The position numbers and the translations under genes were made by a program. The notes under the pieces were generated by a model. It ran no database searches and was not told where the DNA came from. It saw only the letters and a program-made list of their open reading frames with translations. This document shows, one piece after another, positions 1-7,964 of a stretch of DNA of 64,000 nucleotides. The stretch is from positions 4,278,001 to 4,342,000 of the forward strand of contig CP131915.1 in NCBI GenBank assembly GCA_030704225.1. Direction: 5' to 3'. Within the stretch, counting starts at the first letter, position 1; each line of letters begins with the position of its first letter. The stretch comes from Kosakonia sp. H02. GTDB lineage: Bacteria; Pseudomonadota; Gammaproteobacteria; Enterobacterales; Enterobacteriaceae.

Positions 1-2
1 TC

Positions 3-1307
3 GCGCCGATTGATATGGTGGTTGTTAACCTTTATCCGTTCGCCCAAACCGTCGCTCGAGAAGGCTGCTCGCTGGAAGATGCGGTTGAAAACATCGATAT
101 CGGCGGCCCGACCATGGTGCGCTCCGCCGCGAAGAATCACAAAGATGTCGCTATCGTTGTAAAGAGCAGCGACTACAGCGCCATTATTAATGAGATGGAT
201 GCTAACGAAGGTTCGCTAACGCTGGAGACCCGTTTCGATCTGGCTATTAAAGCCTTCGAACACACCGCGGCTTACGACAGCATGATCGCCAACTACTTCG
301 GCAGCCTGGTTCCGGCCTATCACGGCGAGAGCAAAGAGCCTGCTGGCCGCTTCCCGCGCACTCTGAACCTGAACTTCATCAAGAAGCAGGATATGCGCTA
401 CGGCGAAAACAGCCACCAGCAAGCTGCCTTCTATATAGAAGAAGAGGTAAAAGAAGCCTCCGTTGCCACCGCGCAGCAGCTGCAAGGCAAGGCACTCTCT
501 TATAACAACATTGCTGATACCGATGCAGCACTGGAGTGCGTGAAAACGTTCAACGAACCGGCTTGCGTGATTGTGAAGCACGCCAACCCGTGCGGCGTTG
601 CGGTCAGTGGTTCGATTCTGGATGCTTACGATCGCGCTTACAAAACCGACCCGACTTCCGCATTCGGCGGCATTATTGCTTTCAACCGTGAACTGGATGC
701 CGCCACTGCGCAGGCGATTATCTCCCGTCAGTTTGTTGAAGTGATCATTGCCCCGTCTGCCACCGAAGACGCGCTGAAAATCACCGCAGCCAAGCAGAAT
801 GTCCGCGTACTGGTGTGTGGCGAATGGGCGCAGCGTGTTCCGGGTCTGGATTTCAAACGCGTGAATGGCGGCCTGCTGGTTCAGGATCGTGACCTGGGCA
901 TGGTGACGGCAAATGAACTGCGCGTGGTCAGCAAGCGCCAGCCCACTGAGCAAGAGCTGCGTGATGCGCTGTTCTGCTGGAAAGTCGCGAAATTCGTGAA
1001 ATCCAACGCCATTGTGTATGCGAAAGAGAACATGACTATCGGTATTGGCGCAGGCCAGATGAGCCGCGTTTATTCCGCAAAAATTGCCGGGATCAAAGCC
1101 AGTGACGAAGGCCTGGAAGTGAAAGGTTCGGCAATGGCCTCTGACGCCTTCTTCCCGTTCCGCGACGGTATTGACGCAGCCGCAGCCGTTGGCGTGACCT
1201 GCGTTATCCAGCCTGGCGGTTCCATCCGCGATGACGAAGTGATTGCGGCTGCCGACGAGCACGGCATTGCAATGATCTTCACCGACATGCGTCACTTCCG
1301 CCATTAA
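3..1307 (+). CDS. purH: Bifunctional AICAR transformylase / IMP cyclohydrolase, 5' end outside window
   Basis: The reading frame is open from the window edge; about 434 of the usual 529 residues are present, so roughly the first 95 residues are missing. PurH catalyses the last two steps of IMP synthesis: formylation of AICAR by 10-formyl-THF and ring closure. The window begins in the N-terminal cyclohydrolase domain (APIDMVVVNLYPF), and the transformylase domain carries the Lys-His pair in VKHANPCGVA. The gene ends RHFRH, like E. coli PurH. purD starts 15 bp downstream on the same strand, the usual purHD operon. Certain identification. Confidence 0.98.
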   Translation, partial: APIDMVVVNLYPFAQTVAREGCSLEDAVENIDIGGPTMVRSAAKNHKDVAIVVKSSDYSAIINEMDANEGSLTLETRFDLAIKAFEHTAAYDSMIANYFGSLVPAYHGESKEPAGRFPRTLNLNFIKKQDMRYGENSHQQAAFYIEEEVKEASVATAQQLQGKALSYNNIADTDAALECVKTFNEPACVIVKHANPCGVAVSGSILDAYDRAYKTDPTSAFGGIIAFNRELDAATAQAIISRQFVEVIIAPSATEDALKITAAKQNVRVLVCGEWAQRVPGLDFKRVNGGLLVQDRDLGMVTANELRVVSKRQPTEQELRDALFCWKVAKFVKSNAIVYAKENMTIGIGAGQMSRVYSAKIAGIKASDEGLEVKGSAMASDAFFPFRDGIDAAAAVGVTCVIQPGGSIRDDEVIAAADEHGIAMIFTDMRHFRH

Positions 1308-1322
1308 TCCACGGAGCAGACA

Positions 1323-2615
1323 ATGAAAGTATTAGTAATTGGTAACGGCGGGCGCGAACATGCGCTGGCCTGGAAAGCCGCCCAGTCACCGTTGGTAGAA
1401 ACCGTTTTTGTTGCGCCGGGTAATGCGGGCACGGCGCTGGAGCCGACGCTGCAAAACGTGGCGATTGGCGTCACCGATATTCCGGCCCTGCTCAGCTTTG
1501 CGCAGAACGAGAAAATCGATCTGACCATTGTTGGCCCGGAAGCACCGTTGGTGATTGGCGTGGTTGATGCGTTTCGCGCTGCGGGTCTGAAGATTTTTGG
1601 CCCAACGCAGGGTGCTGCGCAACTGGAAGGGTCGAAAGCGTTCACCAAAGATTTTCTCGCCCGCCATAATATTCCTACGGCGGAATACCAGAACTTTACT
1701 GACGTTGCGCCCGCACTGGCTTACCTGCGTGAGAAAGGCGCGCCGATCGTGATCAAAGCCGACGGCCTGGCGGCAGGGAAAGGTGTAATTGTCGCCATGA
1801 CGCTGGAGGAAGCCGAAGCGGCTGTCCACGATATGCTGGCGGGTAACGCCTTTGGCGATGCGGGCCACCGTATTGTGATCGAAGAGTTCCTTGATGGCGA
1901 AGAAGCAAGCTTTATCGTGATGGTCGACGGTGAACACGTGTTGCCGATGGCCACTAGCCAGGATCACAAACGTGTTGGCGACGGCGACACCGGCCCGAAT
2001 ACCGGTGGAATGGGCGCTTACTCACCTGCTCCGGTCGTCACTGATGAAGTGCATCAGCGCGCGATGGATCGTGTGATATGGCCAACGGTGCGCGGGATGG
2101 CGGCTGAAGGAAATACCTATACCGGGTTCCTGTATGCCGGTCTGATGATCGACAAACAGGGCAATCCGAAGGTTATCGAGTTCAACTGCCGCTTTGGCGA
2201 TCCAGAAACCCAGCCAATCATGCTGCGTATGCAATCCGATCTGGTAGAGCTGTGCCTGGCAGCCTGTGAAGGCAAGCTGGACGAGAAAGTCTCTAAATGG
2301 GATGAGCGCGCGTCGCTGGGCGTGGTGATGGCCGCCGGGGGTTATCCGGGCAACTATCACAACGGGGATGTGATCCACGGTTTACCGCTGGAAGAAGTGG
2401 CGGACGGGAAAGTATTCCATGCGGGCACCAAACTCGCCGACGACGATCAGGTGCTGACCAACGGCGGGCGCGTGCTGTGCGTTACCGCGCTGGGTAACAG
2501 CGTTGCCGAAGCGCAGCAGCGTGCTTATGCGTTAATGGCGGATATTCACTGGGATGGCAGCTTTAGCCGCCGGGATATCGGTTACCGCGCGATTGCTCGC
2601 GAGCAGAACAAGTAA
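1323..2615 (+). CDS. purD: Phosphoribosylamine-glycine ligase (GAR synthetase)
   Basis: Full-length protein of 430 residues (E. coli 429). It joins glycine to phosphoribosylamine using ATP, the second step of purine synthesis. The N-terminus has the Rossmann-like start MKVLVIGNGGREHALAW; the central ATP-grasp domain contains DGLAAGKGV and GPNTGGMGAYSP. The ATG follows an ACGGAGCAGACA ribosome-binding site and lies 15 bp behind purH, so the two genes are co-transcribed. In E. coli the zraPSR genes separate purD from yjaH; here the next gene is yjaH, convergent, 54 bp away. Confidence 0.98.
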   Translation: MKVLVIGNGGREHALAWKAAQSPLVETVFVAPGNAGTALEPTLQNVAIGVTDIPALLSFAQNEKIDLTIVGPEAPLVIGVVDAFRAAGLKIFGPTQGAAQLEGSKAFTKDFLARHNIPTAEYQNFTDVAPALAYLREKGAPIVIKADGLAAGKGVIVAMTLEEAEAAVHDMLAGNAFGDAGHRIVIEEFLDGEEASFIVMVDGEHVLPMATSQDHKRVGDGDTGPNTGGMGAYSPAPVVTDEVHQRAMDRVIWPTVRGMAAEGNTYTGFLYAGLMIDKQGNPKVIEFNCRFGDPETQPIMLRMQSDLVELCLAACEGKLDEKVSKWDERASLGVVMAAGGYPGNYHNGDVIHGLPLEEVADGKVFHAGTKLADDDQVLTNGGRVLCVTALGNSVAEAQQRAYALMADIHWDGSFSRRDIGYRAIAREQNK

Positions 2616-2630
2616 CATCATCACATCTGT

Positions 2631-2662
2631 TGCCGGGTGGCGCTACGCTTACCCGGCCTACA
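2631..2662. repeat. REP-like palindromic unit
   Basis: Imperfect palindrome of about 32 bp, TGCCGGGTGG-cgctacgct-TACCCGGCCTACA, resembling the enterobacterial REP/PU core. It lies between the convergent 3' ends of purD and yjaH, the usual place for REPs, where they protect or end transcripts. It has no T-run, so it is not a standard intrinsic terminator. Confidence 0.75.
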
Positions 2663-2669
2663 TTAATTT

Positions 2670-3368
2670 TCAGAAACTCTTCTCTGTCGGCTGCCAGTGG
2701 CAGAAATCTTCATTGGCCACCAACAAAAGCTGCGCACCATCCGGCGCTTCCAGCCACGCCACGCTGACCGCCAGCGACGAGTGGCGCTGCCGCTGTGCAA
2801 TATGGTCTAACGCCCACGTATCCAGTTCTGGCGTCACCGTCTGCCCTTCACAGGTTTGCACTGTATTATTCGCCTGCCAGCGTCCCTGACGCAGCACCAC
2901 GCGCCCCTGACGTAGCGCATCACTGGTCTGGCGGATCTGCTCAGCACGATAGCGATACAGCGCAATCTGGTCACTGGAGAGTTGCTGTTTGTGGCCGTTG
3001 ACTTCACGCTGCATAAAACTCAGTTCGCCGCGATCGTCGAAACGCACACGAATATGCTCGGGCGATTTGCCGTAGATATTCAGTTCGATGAGGGTTAACG
3101 CATCGCCTTGCCAGCGATACTCACCTAAAGAAGTGTCCCCGTGATGCCACGGGCTAAAAGCGGAAAGCAGATGGATCTCACCGCCGGAATCTTTACGCCA
3201 GATCCGCACCGCGCCTTGATCGCCGGCAAAACCGCTGGCGGTAAACGGAGGCAACGAGGGATCGTGGCTGCATGCAGTTAACAACAATACGCCCGCCAGC
3301 GCCAGCGAACGACGCCAGAATGACAAAAGGGGCGAAACCGCCCCTTCGATAAAACTGTTCACTGCCAC
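2670..3368 (-). CDS. yjaH: DUF1481 family putative lipoprotein YjaH
   Basis: Member of the uncharacterised DUF1481 family found beside hupA in enterobacteria; 232 residues from the GTG at 3368. The N-terminus has a lipoprotein-type signal: Arg-Arg, a hydrophobic stretch LALAGVLLL and a lipobox-like LLTAC before SHDP. The start is uncertain. The first 14 codons after the GTG contain the likely hupA terminator hairpin, and a TTG at 3326 would give a compact signal (FWRRSLALAGVLLLTAC) of 19 residues. It lies 6 bp behind hupA on the same strand. Function unknown; location in the envelope is inferred from the lipobox. Confidence 0.85.
   Translation of the reverse strand: MAVNSFIEGAVSPLLSFWRRSLALAGVLLLTACSHDPSLPPFTASGFAGDQGAVRIWRKDSGGEIHLLSAFSPWHHGDTSLGEYRWQGDALTLIELNIYGKSPEHIRVRFDDRGELSFMQREVNGHKQQLSSDQIALYRYRAEQIRQTSDALRQGRVVLRQGRWQANNTVQTCEGQTVTPELDTWALDHIAQRQRHSSLAVSVAWLEAPDGAQLLLVANEDFCHWQPTEKSF
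3320..3346 (-). terminator. Likely hupA intrinsic terminator inside the yjaH 5' end
   Basis: On the minus strand, GGGGCG-gttt-CGCCCC followed by TTTTGTC lies about 28 bp after the hupA stop. It overlaps the first codons of the annotated yjaH frame, so hupA transcripts probably end here and yjaH needs read-through or its own start further in. Confidence 0.6.
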
Positions 3369-3374
3369 GCCGTC

Positions 3375-3647
3375 TTACTTAACAGAGTCTTTCAGTGCTT
3401 TACCAGAAACAAATGCCGGCACGTTAGCTGCGGCGATTTTGATTTCTTTACCGGTCTGCGGGTTGCGGCCAGTACGCTCAGCGCGGTGGTTCACTTTGAA
3501 GGTACCGAAACCAACCAGTTGTACCGCATCACCTTCTTTCAGAGACTCAGTAATAGCAGCCAGGGTGGATTCCAGTGCAGCTTTTGCCTGCGCTTTAGAC
3601 AGATCAGCCTTGTCTGCAATTACATCAATCAGTTGAGTCTTATTCAT
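3375..3647 (-). CDS. hupA: DNA-binding protein HU-alpha
   Basis: 90 residues, the exact HU-alpha length, starting MNKTQLIDVIADKADLSK. HU is the abundant nucleoid protein that bends and compacts DNA as an alpha/beta dimer. The DNA-binding arm with GRNPQTGKEIKI and the end FVSGKALKDSVK are typical. A strong AAGGA site lies 7 bp before the ATG. The 186 bp upstream to yjaG should hold its own promoter, because HU is made far more strongly than its neighbours; I could not pick out clear -35/-10 boxes there. Confidence 0.98.
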   Translation of the reverse strand: MNKTQLIDVIADKADLSKAQAKAALESTLAAITESLKEGDAVQLVGFGTFKVNHRAERTGRNPQTGKEIKIAAANVPAFVSGKALKDSVK

Positions 3648-3833
3648 AAGTTATCCTTTCAATGTGTTTATCGCTTGCTAAGCATCGAGTGCGACGGAAA
3701 TGCCTCAAAAGCACTCTCCTGCATACACGCACCGATAGCCACTTTTTTTCGCCCCCCAAATGTAGACCAGACGGGGGTCAGAAGGGAAGCCTTCAGGCGC
3801 GACAAAACAGGCCTTAAATCACGTTTTATTGTC

Positions 3834-4424
3834 TCATTGCTGCAAATTTATACCGATATTGCTGTCGCCGGCCTCACGCAGGTCTGCGCGCAAGCCTTTA
3901 ATCAGCTCAATATCGCGTTCTTCACAGGCAGCCAAAAGGCGGAAAATCTCCCACTGAATATCCCATTCCTGCTCAACAGCGGGGTTCAATCGCAGCTCTT
4001 CCTCGGTCATTTCGCGCTCCGCCTGGGTCATCTCCAGCATCGCAACGGTCGTGATCGAGGTCTTGCTGACTTCGATAGCATGCTCCAGCGTTTCACCGCT
4101 CAGACGAGAATGAATCAACTCACTCAGCGCCACGCAGGCATCAATCGCCGGGTACACACCGTACAGATCATAATCATCGGCAGAAGGAATCGCTTCTTCC
4201 AGCTTCTCCAGCTGGCTGTCGAAATTCACTTTCGCATCTTTGACGATTTGCGTTTCCCACACCAGGTCAAGGATACGACGGTAAACCTGGGCATCGCCAA
4301 ACCCGGTCTGCTGACAAAACATGGCGTAATTGGGGTACATCCGCTCGCACAGGCAGGCCATAAACACAACGTGCTGCCAACTTTCCTGCTTTTCCAGCCG
4401 CAGATGAATCGGGTTTTGTAACAT
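3834..4424 (-). CDS. yjaG: DUF416 family protein YjaG
   Basis: 196 residues, the length of E. coli YjaG, beginning MLQNPIHLRLEKQESWQHVVFMACLCERMYPN in content, with an acidic, mostly helical composition and no signal peptide or membrane segment. The DUF416 family has no established role; it is conserved between nfi and hupA in enterobacteria. It starts 33 bp after nfi on the same strand, so it probably belongs to the hemE-nfi-yjaG transcript. Confidence 0.93.
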   Translation of the reverse strand: MLQNPIHLRLEKQESWQHVVFMACLCERMYPNYAMFCQQTGFGDAQVYRRILDLVWETQIVKDAKVNFDSQLEKLEEAIPSADDYDLYGVYPAIDACVALSELIHSRLSGETLEHAIEVSKTSITTVAMLEMTQAEREMTEEELRLNPAVEQEWDIQWEIFRLLAACEERDIELIKGLRADLREAGDSNIGINLQQ

Positions 4425-4457
4425 GATCGCGTCTCAAAATCGGTAATGCGCGGCAGT

Positions 4458-5138
4458 TTACCTGATATCGCGCTGAATTGCCTGCCAACGCGCAAATGCC
4501 GGGCGACCGGATGCCACCGCGTCTGCCCAGCGTGTCGGTTCCGGCAAGCGATAGCCTTTCATGCAGCGCTGCACCCACGCCAGCGCGCTATCCTGGCTGA
4601 CACGGTGGCCGGTAGTGACAAACAGCGGATTACAACGGGCTTTGCTGCGCCAAACCCACGCCAGCTTCTCGCCTTTATCGATCAGCGGCGACAACGCACC
4701 TGGCTCATCGTCAAGCGGCTCAAACTTGCCACACAGTCGTTTTTTCGCCACGCCGATAGTCGGCACATCCACCAGCAGACCAAAATGGCTGGCAACGCCC
4801 AGACGGCGCGGATGGGAAATGCCGTGGCCGTCGACAAATAGAAGATCCGGTTTTTGCGACAGCATATCCCACGCTTCCAGCAGCGCAGGATATTCGCGAA
4901 AAGAGAGGAAACCGGGAATATAGGGCATGGTGGTGGCGATGCGCGCGACTTGATATTCCACCAATTCAAGAGAAGGCCAGGCGAGCAGCACCATCGCCGC
5001 ACGCGTCACTTCACCACCCTGCTCGAAACCGACATCCGCCCCGCCGATCAACGTCGGCGGATCTTTATCAAGACGATCCTCGCGGATCACAGAAGAAGCC
5101 AGTTCACGTTGTTGAGCGCGTAGTGACGCGAGATCCAT
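4458..5138 (-). CDS. nfi: Endonuclease V (deoxyinosine 3' endonuclease)
   Basis: 226 residues (E. coli 223). It repairs deaminated bases by cutting the strand one nucleotide 3' of inosine. Conserved family sequences are visible: the Asp in GADVGFEQGG near residue 35, PYIPGFLSFRE around 80, and FVDGHGISHPRRLG with its metal-binding Asp around 110. It starts with the ATG at 5136-5138 after an AGGAG site, 9 bp behind hemE, so it is translated from the same message. Confidence 0.97.
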   Translation of the reverse strand: MDLASLRAQQRELASSVIREDRLDKDPPTLIGGADVGFEQGGEVTRAAMVLLAWPSLELVEYQVARIATTMPYIPGFLSFREYPALLEAWDMLSQKPDLLFVDGHGISHPRRLGVASHFGLLVDVPTIGVAKKRLCGKFEPLDDEPGALSPLIDKGEKLAWVWRSKARCNPLFVTTGHRVSQDSALAWVQRCMKGYRLPEPTRWADAVASGRPAFARWQAIQRDIR

Positions 5139-5147
5139 ATTCTCTCC

Positions 5148-6212
5148 TTACTGATGCCAGGAGGCCGACAGACGGTGAACCGCCTCGACAAATACTCCTG
5201 CATGTTCCGGTGGAACATCCTGATGGATGCCGTGACCGAGGTTAAACACATGGCCTTCGCCTTTGCCAAAGCCAGACAGAATTGTAGACACTTCTTCTTC
5301 AATACGCGCAGGCGGAGCATAAAGCATGGACGGATCCATATTGCCCTGCAACGCCACTTTGTCACCCACACGACGGCGCGCATCGGCGATATCCGTCGTC
5401 CAGTCAAGGCCCAGCGCATCACAGCCAGTGGCAGCCATTGCTTCCAGCCACTGCCCGCCGCCTTTGGTAAACAGCGTGACCGGTACGCGGCGGCCTTCGT
5501 TTTCGCGCAGCAGGCCATCAACGATTTTATGCATGTAATAAAGCGAGAATTGCTGATAGTCGCGCCCGGTCAGCACACCGCCCCAGGTATCGAAAATCAT
5601 CACCGATTGCGCACCCGCGCGGATCTGCGCGTTGAGGTATAAGGTGACGCTTTGCGCCAGTTTATCCAGCAGCGCGTGCAGCGTGAGCGGCTCGGCGTAC
5701 ATCATCTTTTTAATGACGGTAAAGGCTTTGCTGCTACCGCCTTCAACCATATAGGTCGCCAGCGTCCAGGGGCTGCCGGAAAAACCGATCAGCGGCACGT
5801 CGCCTTTCAATTCACGGCGGATGGTGCGCACGGCGTTCATCACGTAACCCAGTTCGTTTTCCGGGTCCGGCACGGGCAGCTTATCGACATCCGCCTTACA
5901 GGTAATGGGCGAAGTAAAACGCGGCCCTTCACCGGCTTCAAAATAGAGACCCAGCCCCATCGCGTCTGGCACGGTGAGGATATCTGAGAAAAGGATCGCC
6001 GCATCAAGCTCATAGCGGCGCAGCGGTTGGAGCGTCACTTCGCAGGCCAGATCCGCATTCCGGCACAGCGACATAAAATCACCCGCTTGCGCGCGGGTTG
6101 CTTTGTATTCCGGTAAATAGCGGCCTGCCTGGCGCATCATCCATACCGGCGTTATATCTACTGGCTGGCGCTGGAGCGCGCGCAAGTAACGATCGTTTTT
6201 CAGTTCGGTCAT
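5148..6212 (-). CDS. hemE: Uroporphyrinogen decarboxylase
   Basis: 354 residues, equal to E. coli HemE. It removes four carboxyl groups from uroporphyrinogen III to give coproporphyrinogen III in haem synthesis. Family signatures are present: PVWMMRQAGRYLPEY near residue 24 with the substrate-binding Arg, and GFSGSPWTLATYM in the middle. A central Asp lies in AAILFSDILTVPDAMG. It follows nudC by 39 bp and precedes nfi by 9 bp on the same strand. Confidence 0.98.
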   Translation of the reverse strand: MTELKNDRYLRALQRQPVDITPVWMMRQAGRYLPEYKATRAQAGDFMSLCRNADLACEVTLQPLRRYELDAAILFSDILTVPDAMGLGLYFEAGEGPRFTSPITCKADVDKLPVPDPENELGYVMNAVRTIRRELKGDVPLIGFSGSPWTLATYMVEGGSSKAFTVIKKMMYAEPLTLHALLDKLAQSVTLYLNAQIRAGAQSVMIFDTWGGVLTGRDYQQFSLYYMHKIVDGLLRENEGRRVPVTLFTKGGGQWLEAMAATGCDALGLDWTTDIADARRRVGDKVALQGNMDPSMLYAPPARIEEEVSTILSGFGKGEGHVFNLGHGIHQDVPPEHAGVFVEAVHRLSASWHQ

Positions 6213-6251
6213 TGTCAGTTCCTTAAGCGTCAGGCCGCCAGTATATACACC

Positions 6252-7028
6252 TTATTCTTCGTCGTCTGCCCGACACATCGCCACGGTATCCTCGATCAGA
6301 CGGCGCGCGACGGTGCCCGGCGGCGGTAACAACGGCAGGTTGTCATAACGATACCAACCGGCATCCAGCAGCTCTTTCGGGTCGATGTGGATGTCGCCGC
6401 TGTCATATTCCGCCATAAACGCCGTCATCAGCGATTGCGGGAAAGGCCACGGCTGAGAAGTGACATAACGCAAATTTTTGATTTTGATACTGCTCTCTTC
6501 CATCACTTCGCGCGCAACGGCCTGCTCGAGGGTTTCGCCGACTTCAACAAACCCGGCAAGCACCGTGTAGACACCGTTACGGTGGCGCGTGTGTTGTGCC
6601 AGCAGGATGCTGTCGCCCCGACGGATCGCGACGATGATGCAAGGCGCAATTTGCGGATAGTAGCGCTCGCGGCAATGGTCACAGAGCAGGGCCCATTCGG
6701 TTTTGCTGGGATGCATGGTGTGTCCGCAGTAACCGCAAAACTGGTGCGAGCGGTAAAATTCTGCCAGTTGAACGCCGCGCCCGGCCAACTGGAACAAGCC
6801 CACGTCCTGGTCGATAAGCAGGCGCACCGATCCCATGTCCTGGCGGCGATTCTGGCGGACCATCCACACCGTTTCACCCTGCCATTCGCCGATATTTAAC
6901 GCGTTTTGCCCCACAAGATCGAAATTTCCTGCCTCTCCATGTGGTAATTCTCCCGCGGGCAACCATAATTTTTGTTCATGGCTGACGATCCACCAGCCAC
7001 GATCGCGTGCTTCAAGAATACGTAACAT
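6252..7028 (-). CDS. nudC: NAD(+) diphosphatase / NAD-cap RNA hydrolase NudC
   Basis: 258 residues (E. coli 257). NudC hydrolyses NADH and removes NAD caps from RNA 5' ends. A four-Cys zinc site (CGYCGHTM and LCDHC) is followed by the Nudix box GFVEVGETLEQAVAREVMEE and then the NudC-specific QPWPFPQS motif. The Nudix box ends ESSI rather than the consensus ESGI, a Ser for the usual Gly; the catalytic glutamates are intact, so activity is expected. Divergent from rsd with 79 bp between them, which must contain both promoters. Confidence 0.97.
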   Translation of the reverse strand: MLRILEARDRGWWIVSHEQKLWLPAGELPHGEAGNFDLVGQNALNIGEWQGETVWMVRQNRRQDMGSVRLLIDQDVGLFQLAGRGVQLAEFYRSHQFCGYCGHTMHPSKTEWALLCDHCRERYYPQIAPCIIVAIRRGDSILLAQHTRHRNGVYTVLAGFVEVGETLEQAVAREVMEESSIKIKNLRYVTSQPWPFPQSLMTAFMAEYDSGDIHIDPKELLDAGWYRYDNLPLLPPPGTVARRLIEDTVAMCRADDEE

Positions 7029-7107
7029 TGCACTACCTTAGCTTCACTGGCATGTTGTTAATATTATTATTACATCGTTTTTACACTTACATTTTGCGGA
7101 GTCATTT

Positions 7108-7611
7108 ATGCTGAACCAGTTAGAAAGCCTGACAGAGCGCGTTGGCGGAAGTAACAAACTCGTCGATTACTGGCTACATGCGCGTAAGCAGCTTCTTATC
7201 TCATATTACGATCTGGTGGGAATTAAGCCTGGCAAGGGGTCGTATATGCAGCTTAACGAAAAAGCGCTGGACGACTTTTGTCATCACCTGGTTGAATATC
7301 TCTCCGCCGGTCATTTCAATATTTATGAACGCATCATCAGCGAAATGGAAGGCACCAGCCCATTTTTAGCGGCAACTCAGCTTTACCCTCAGCTCGAGGC
7401 CAACACCAGTGAAATCATGAATTATTATGATTCGAGCCTGGAAAACGCCATCGATGACGATAACTGTCTGGAGTTCCAGCAGGCGCTTTCAGACATCGGT
7501 GAGGCGCTGGCCGCGCGCTTTACGCTGGAAGATAAACTGATCGTGCTGGCGTTTGATAACCATCTTAGCGAGAGTGCCAATGACGAAACCGGGATGGCGC
7601 GCCCGGCTTGA
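7108..7611 (+). CDS. rsd: Anti-sigma-70 factor Rsd
   Basis: 167 residues (E. coli 158), starting MLNQLESLTERVGGSNKLVDYWL. Rsd binds sigma-70 region 4 in stationary phase and so favours alternative sigma factors; it also stimulates SpoT in E. coli. All-helical composition, no signal. An AATTTTGCGGAGTC leader provides GGAG 7 bp before the ATG. The TGA overlaps the candidate thiC -35 box, and a terminator follows about 35 bp downstream. Confidence 0.96.
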   Translation: MLNQLESLTERVGGSNKLVDYWLHARKQLLISYYDLVGIKPGKGSYMQLNEKALDDFCHHLVEYLSAGHFNIYERIISEMEGTSPFLAATQLYPQLEANTSEIMNYYDSSLENAIDDDNCLEFQQALSDIGEALAARFTLEDKLIVLAFDNHLSESANDETGMARPA

Positions 7612-7636
7612 GTTCTTGAGCATTAGCGCGTAGTTT
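7608..7636 (+). promoter_or_regulatory. Candidate thiC promoter overlapping the rsd stop codon
   Basis: TTGAGT (7608-7613), 17 bp spacer, TAGTTT (7631-7636). The predicted start, near 7643, lies just before the rsd terminator hairpin and the riboswitch. No better candidate is seen between rsd and the riboswitch because P1 of the riboswitch begins at 7670. Confidence 0.5.
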
Positions 7637-7645
7637 AAAAAGCTG

Positions 7646-7671
7646 TCCCCCGTCTCCGGGCGGGGTTTTTC
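7646..7671 (+). terminator. rsd intrinsic terminator
   Basis: CCCCG-tctccgg-CGGGG hairpin followed by TTTTT. Its T-run runs directly into the first strand of the thiC riboswitch P1 stem. Confidence 0.75.
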
Positions 7672-7870
7672 TTGTCGGAGTGCCACTGTTTTACACAAAA
7701 GCTTTCGTTCTGTGTCAAGGCGGCAAATCTGTGAATCCCCTGGAGCTTACATCAAGTAAGTGACCGGGGTGAGCAGATGCAGCCACGAAAGATGAAGTGT
7801 AAAAAGGCTGAGACCGTTAATTCGGGATCCGCGGAACCTGATCGGGTTAAGACCTGCGAAGGGAACAAGA
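7670..7870 (+). promoter_or_regulatory. TPP riboswitch (thi-box) of the thiC operon, interrupted in P3 by an ERIC element
   Basis: The conserved TPP aptamer parts are all present in order: TCTTGT (7670-7675) that pairs with ACAAGA (7865-7870) as P1; CGGAGTGCC (7676-7684); GGCTGAGACCG (7806-7816); GGAACCTGATC; and GACCTGCGAAGGGAACAAGAG. In E. coli thiC the two halves of P3 (GCC/GGC) are joined by only a few bases. Here about 120 bp of ERIC sequence replaces that loop. The GCC/GGC base of P3 and the CTGAGA junction are intact, so TPP binding is probably kept. It should repress thiCEFSGH when TPP is plentiful. Confidence 0.92.
7689..7805 (+). repeat. ERIC (intergenic repeat unit) inside the TPP riboswitch
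   Basis: The inner part matches the well-known ERIC core: 7731-7752 differs by one base from the complement of the classical ERIC1R primer site and 7754-7775 by two bases from the ERIC2 site. The ends form an 8-bp perfect inverted repeat, TTTTACAC (7689-7696) and GTGTAAAA (7797-7804). Further inner pairings are CTTTCGT/ACGAAAG and CTTAC/GTAAG. The element is about 117 bp, slightly shorter than the usual 127. Confidence 0.9.
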
Positions 7871-7964
7871 GTAATCCATTCACACAGCCACCCTCACGGG
7901 CGGTTTGCTGTCATTACTCCATCCGTCGTCTGACAAGCCATCTCCTTCAACACTGGAATGAGCT

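Noticed and set aside
2631..2662. Intrinsic terminator of purD
   Set aside because: Matches the REP palindrome pattern and lacks a T-run.
7689..7805. The ERIC hairpin as a transcription terminator of rsd or attenuator of thiC
   Set aside because: No T-run follows; the sequence continues directly into GGCTGAGACC of the riboswitch core.
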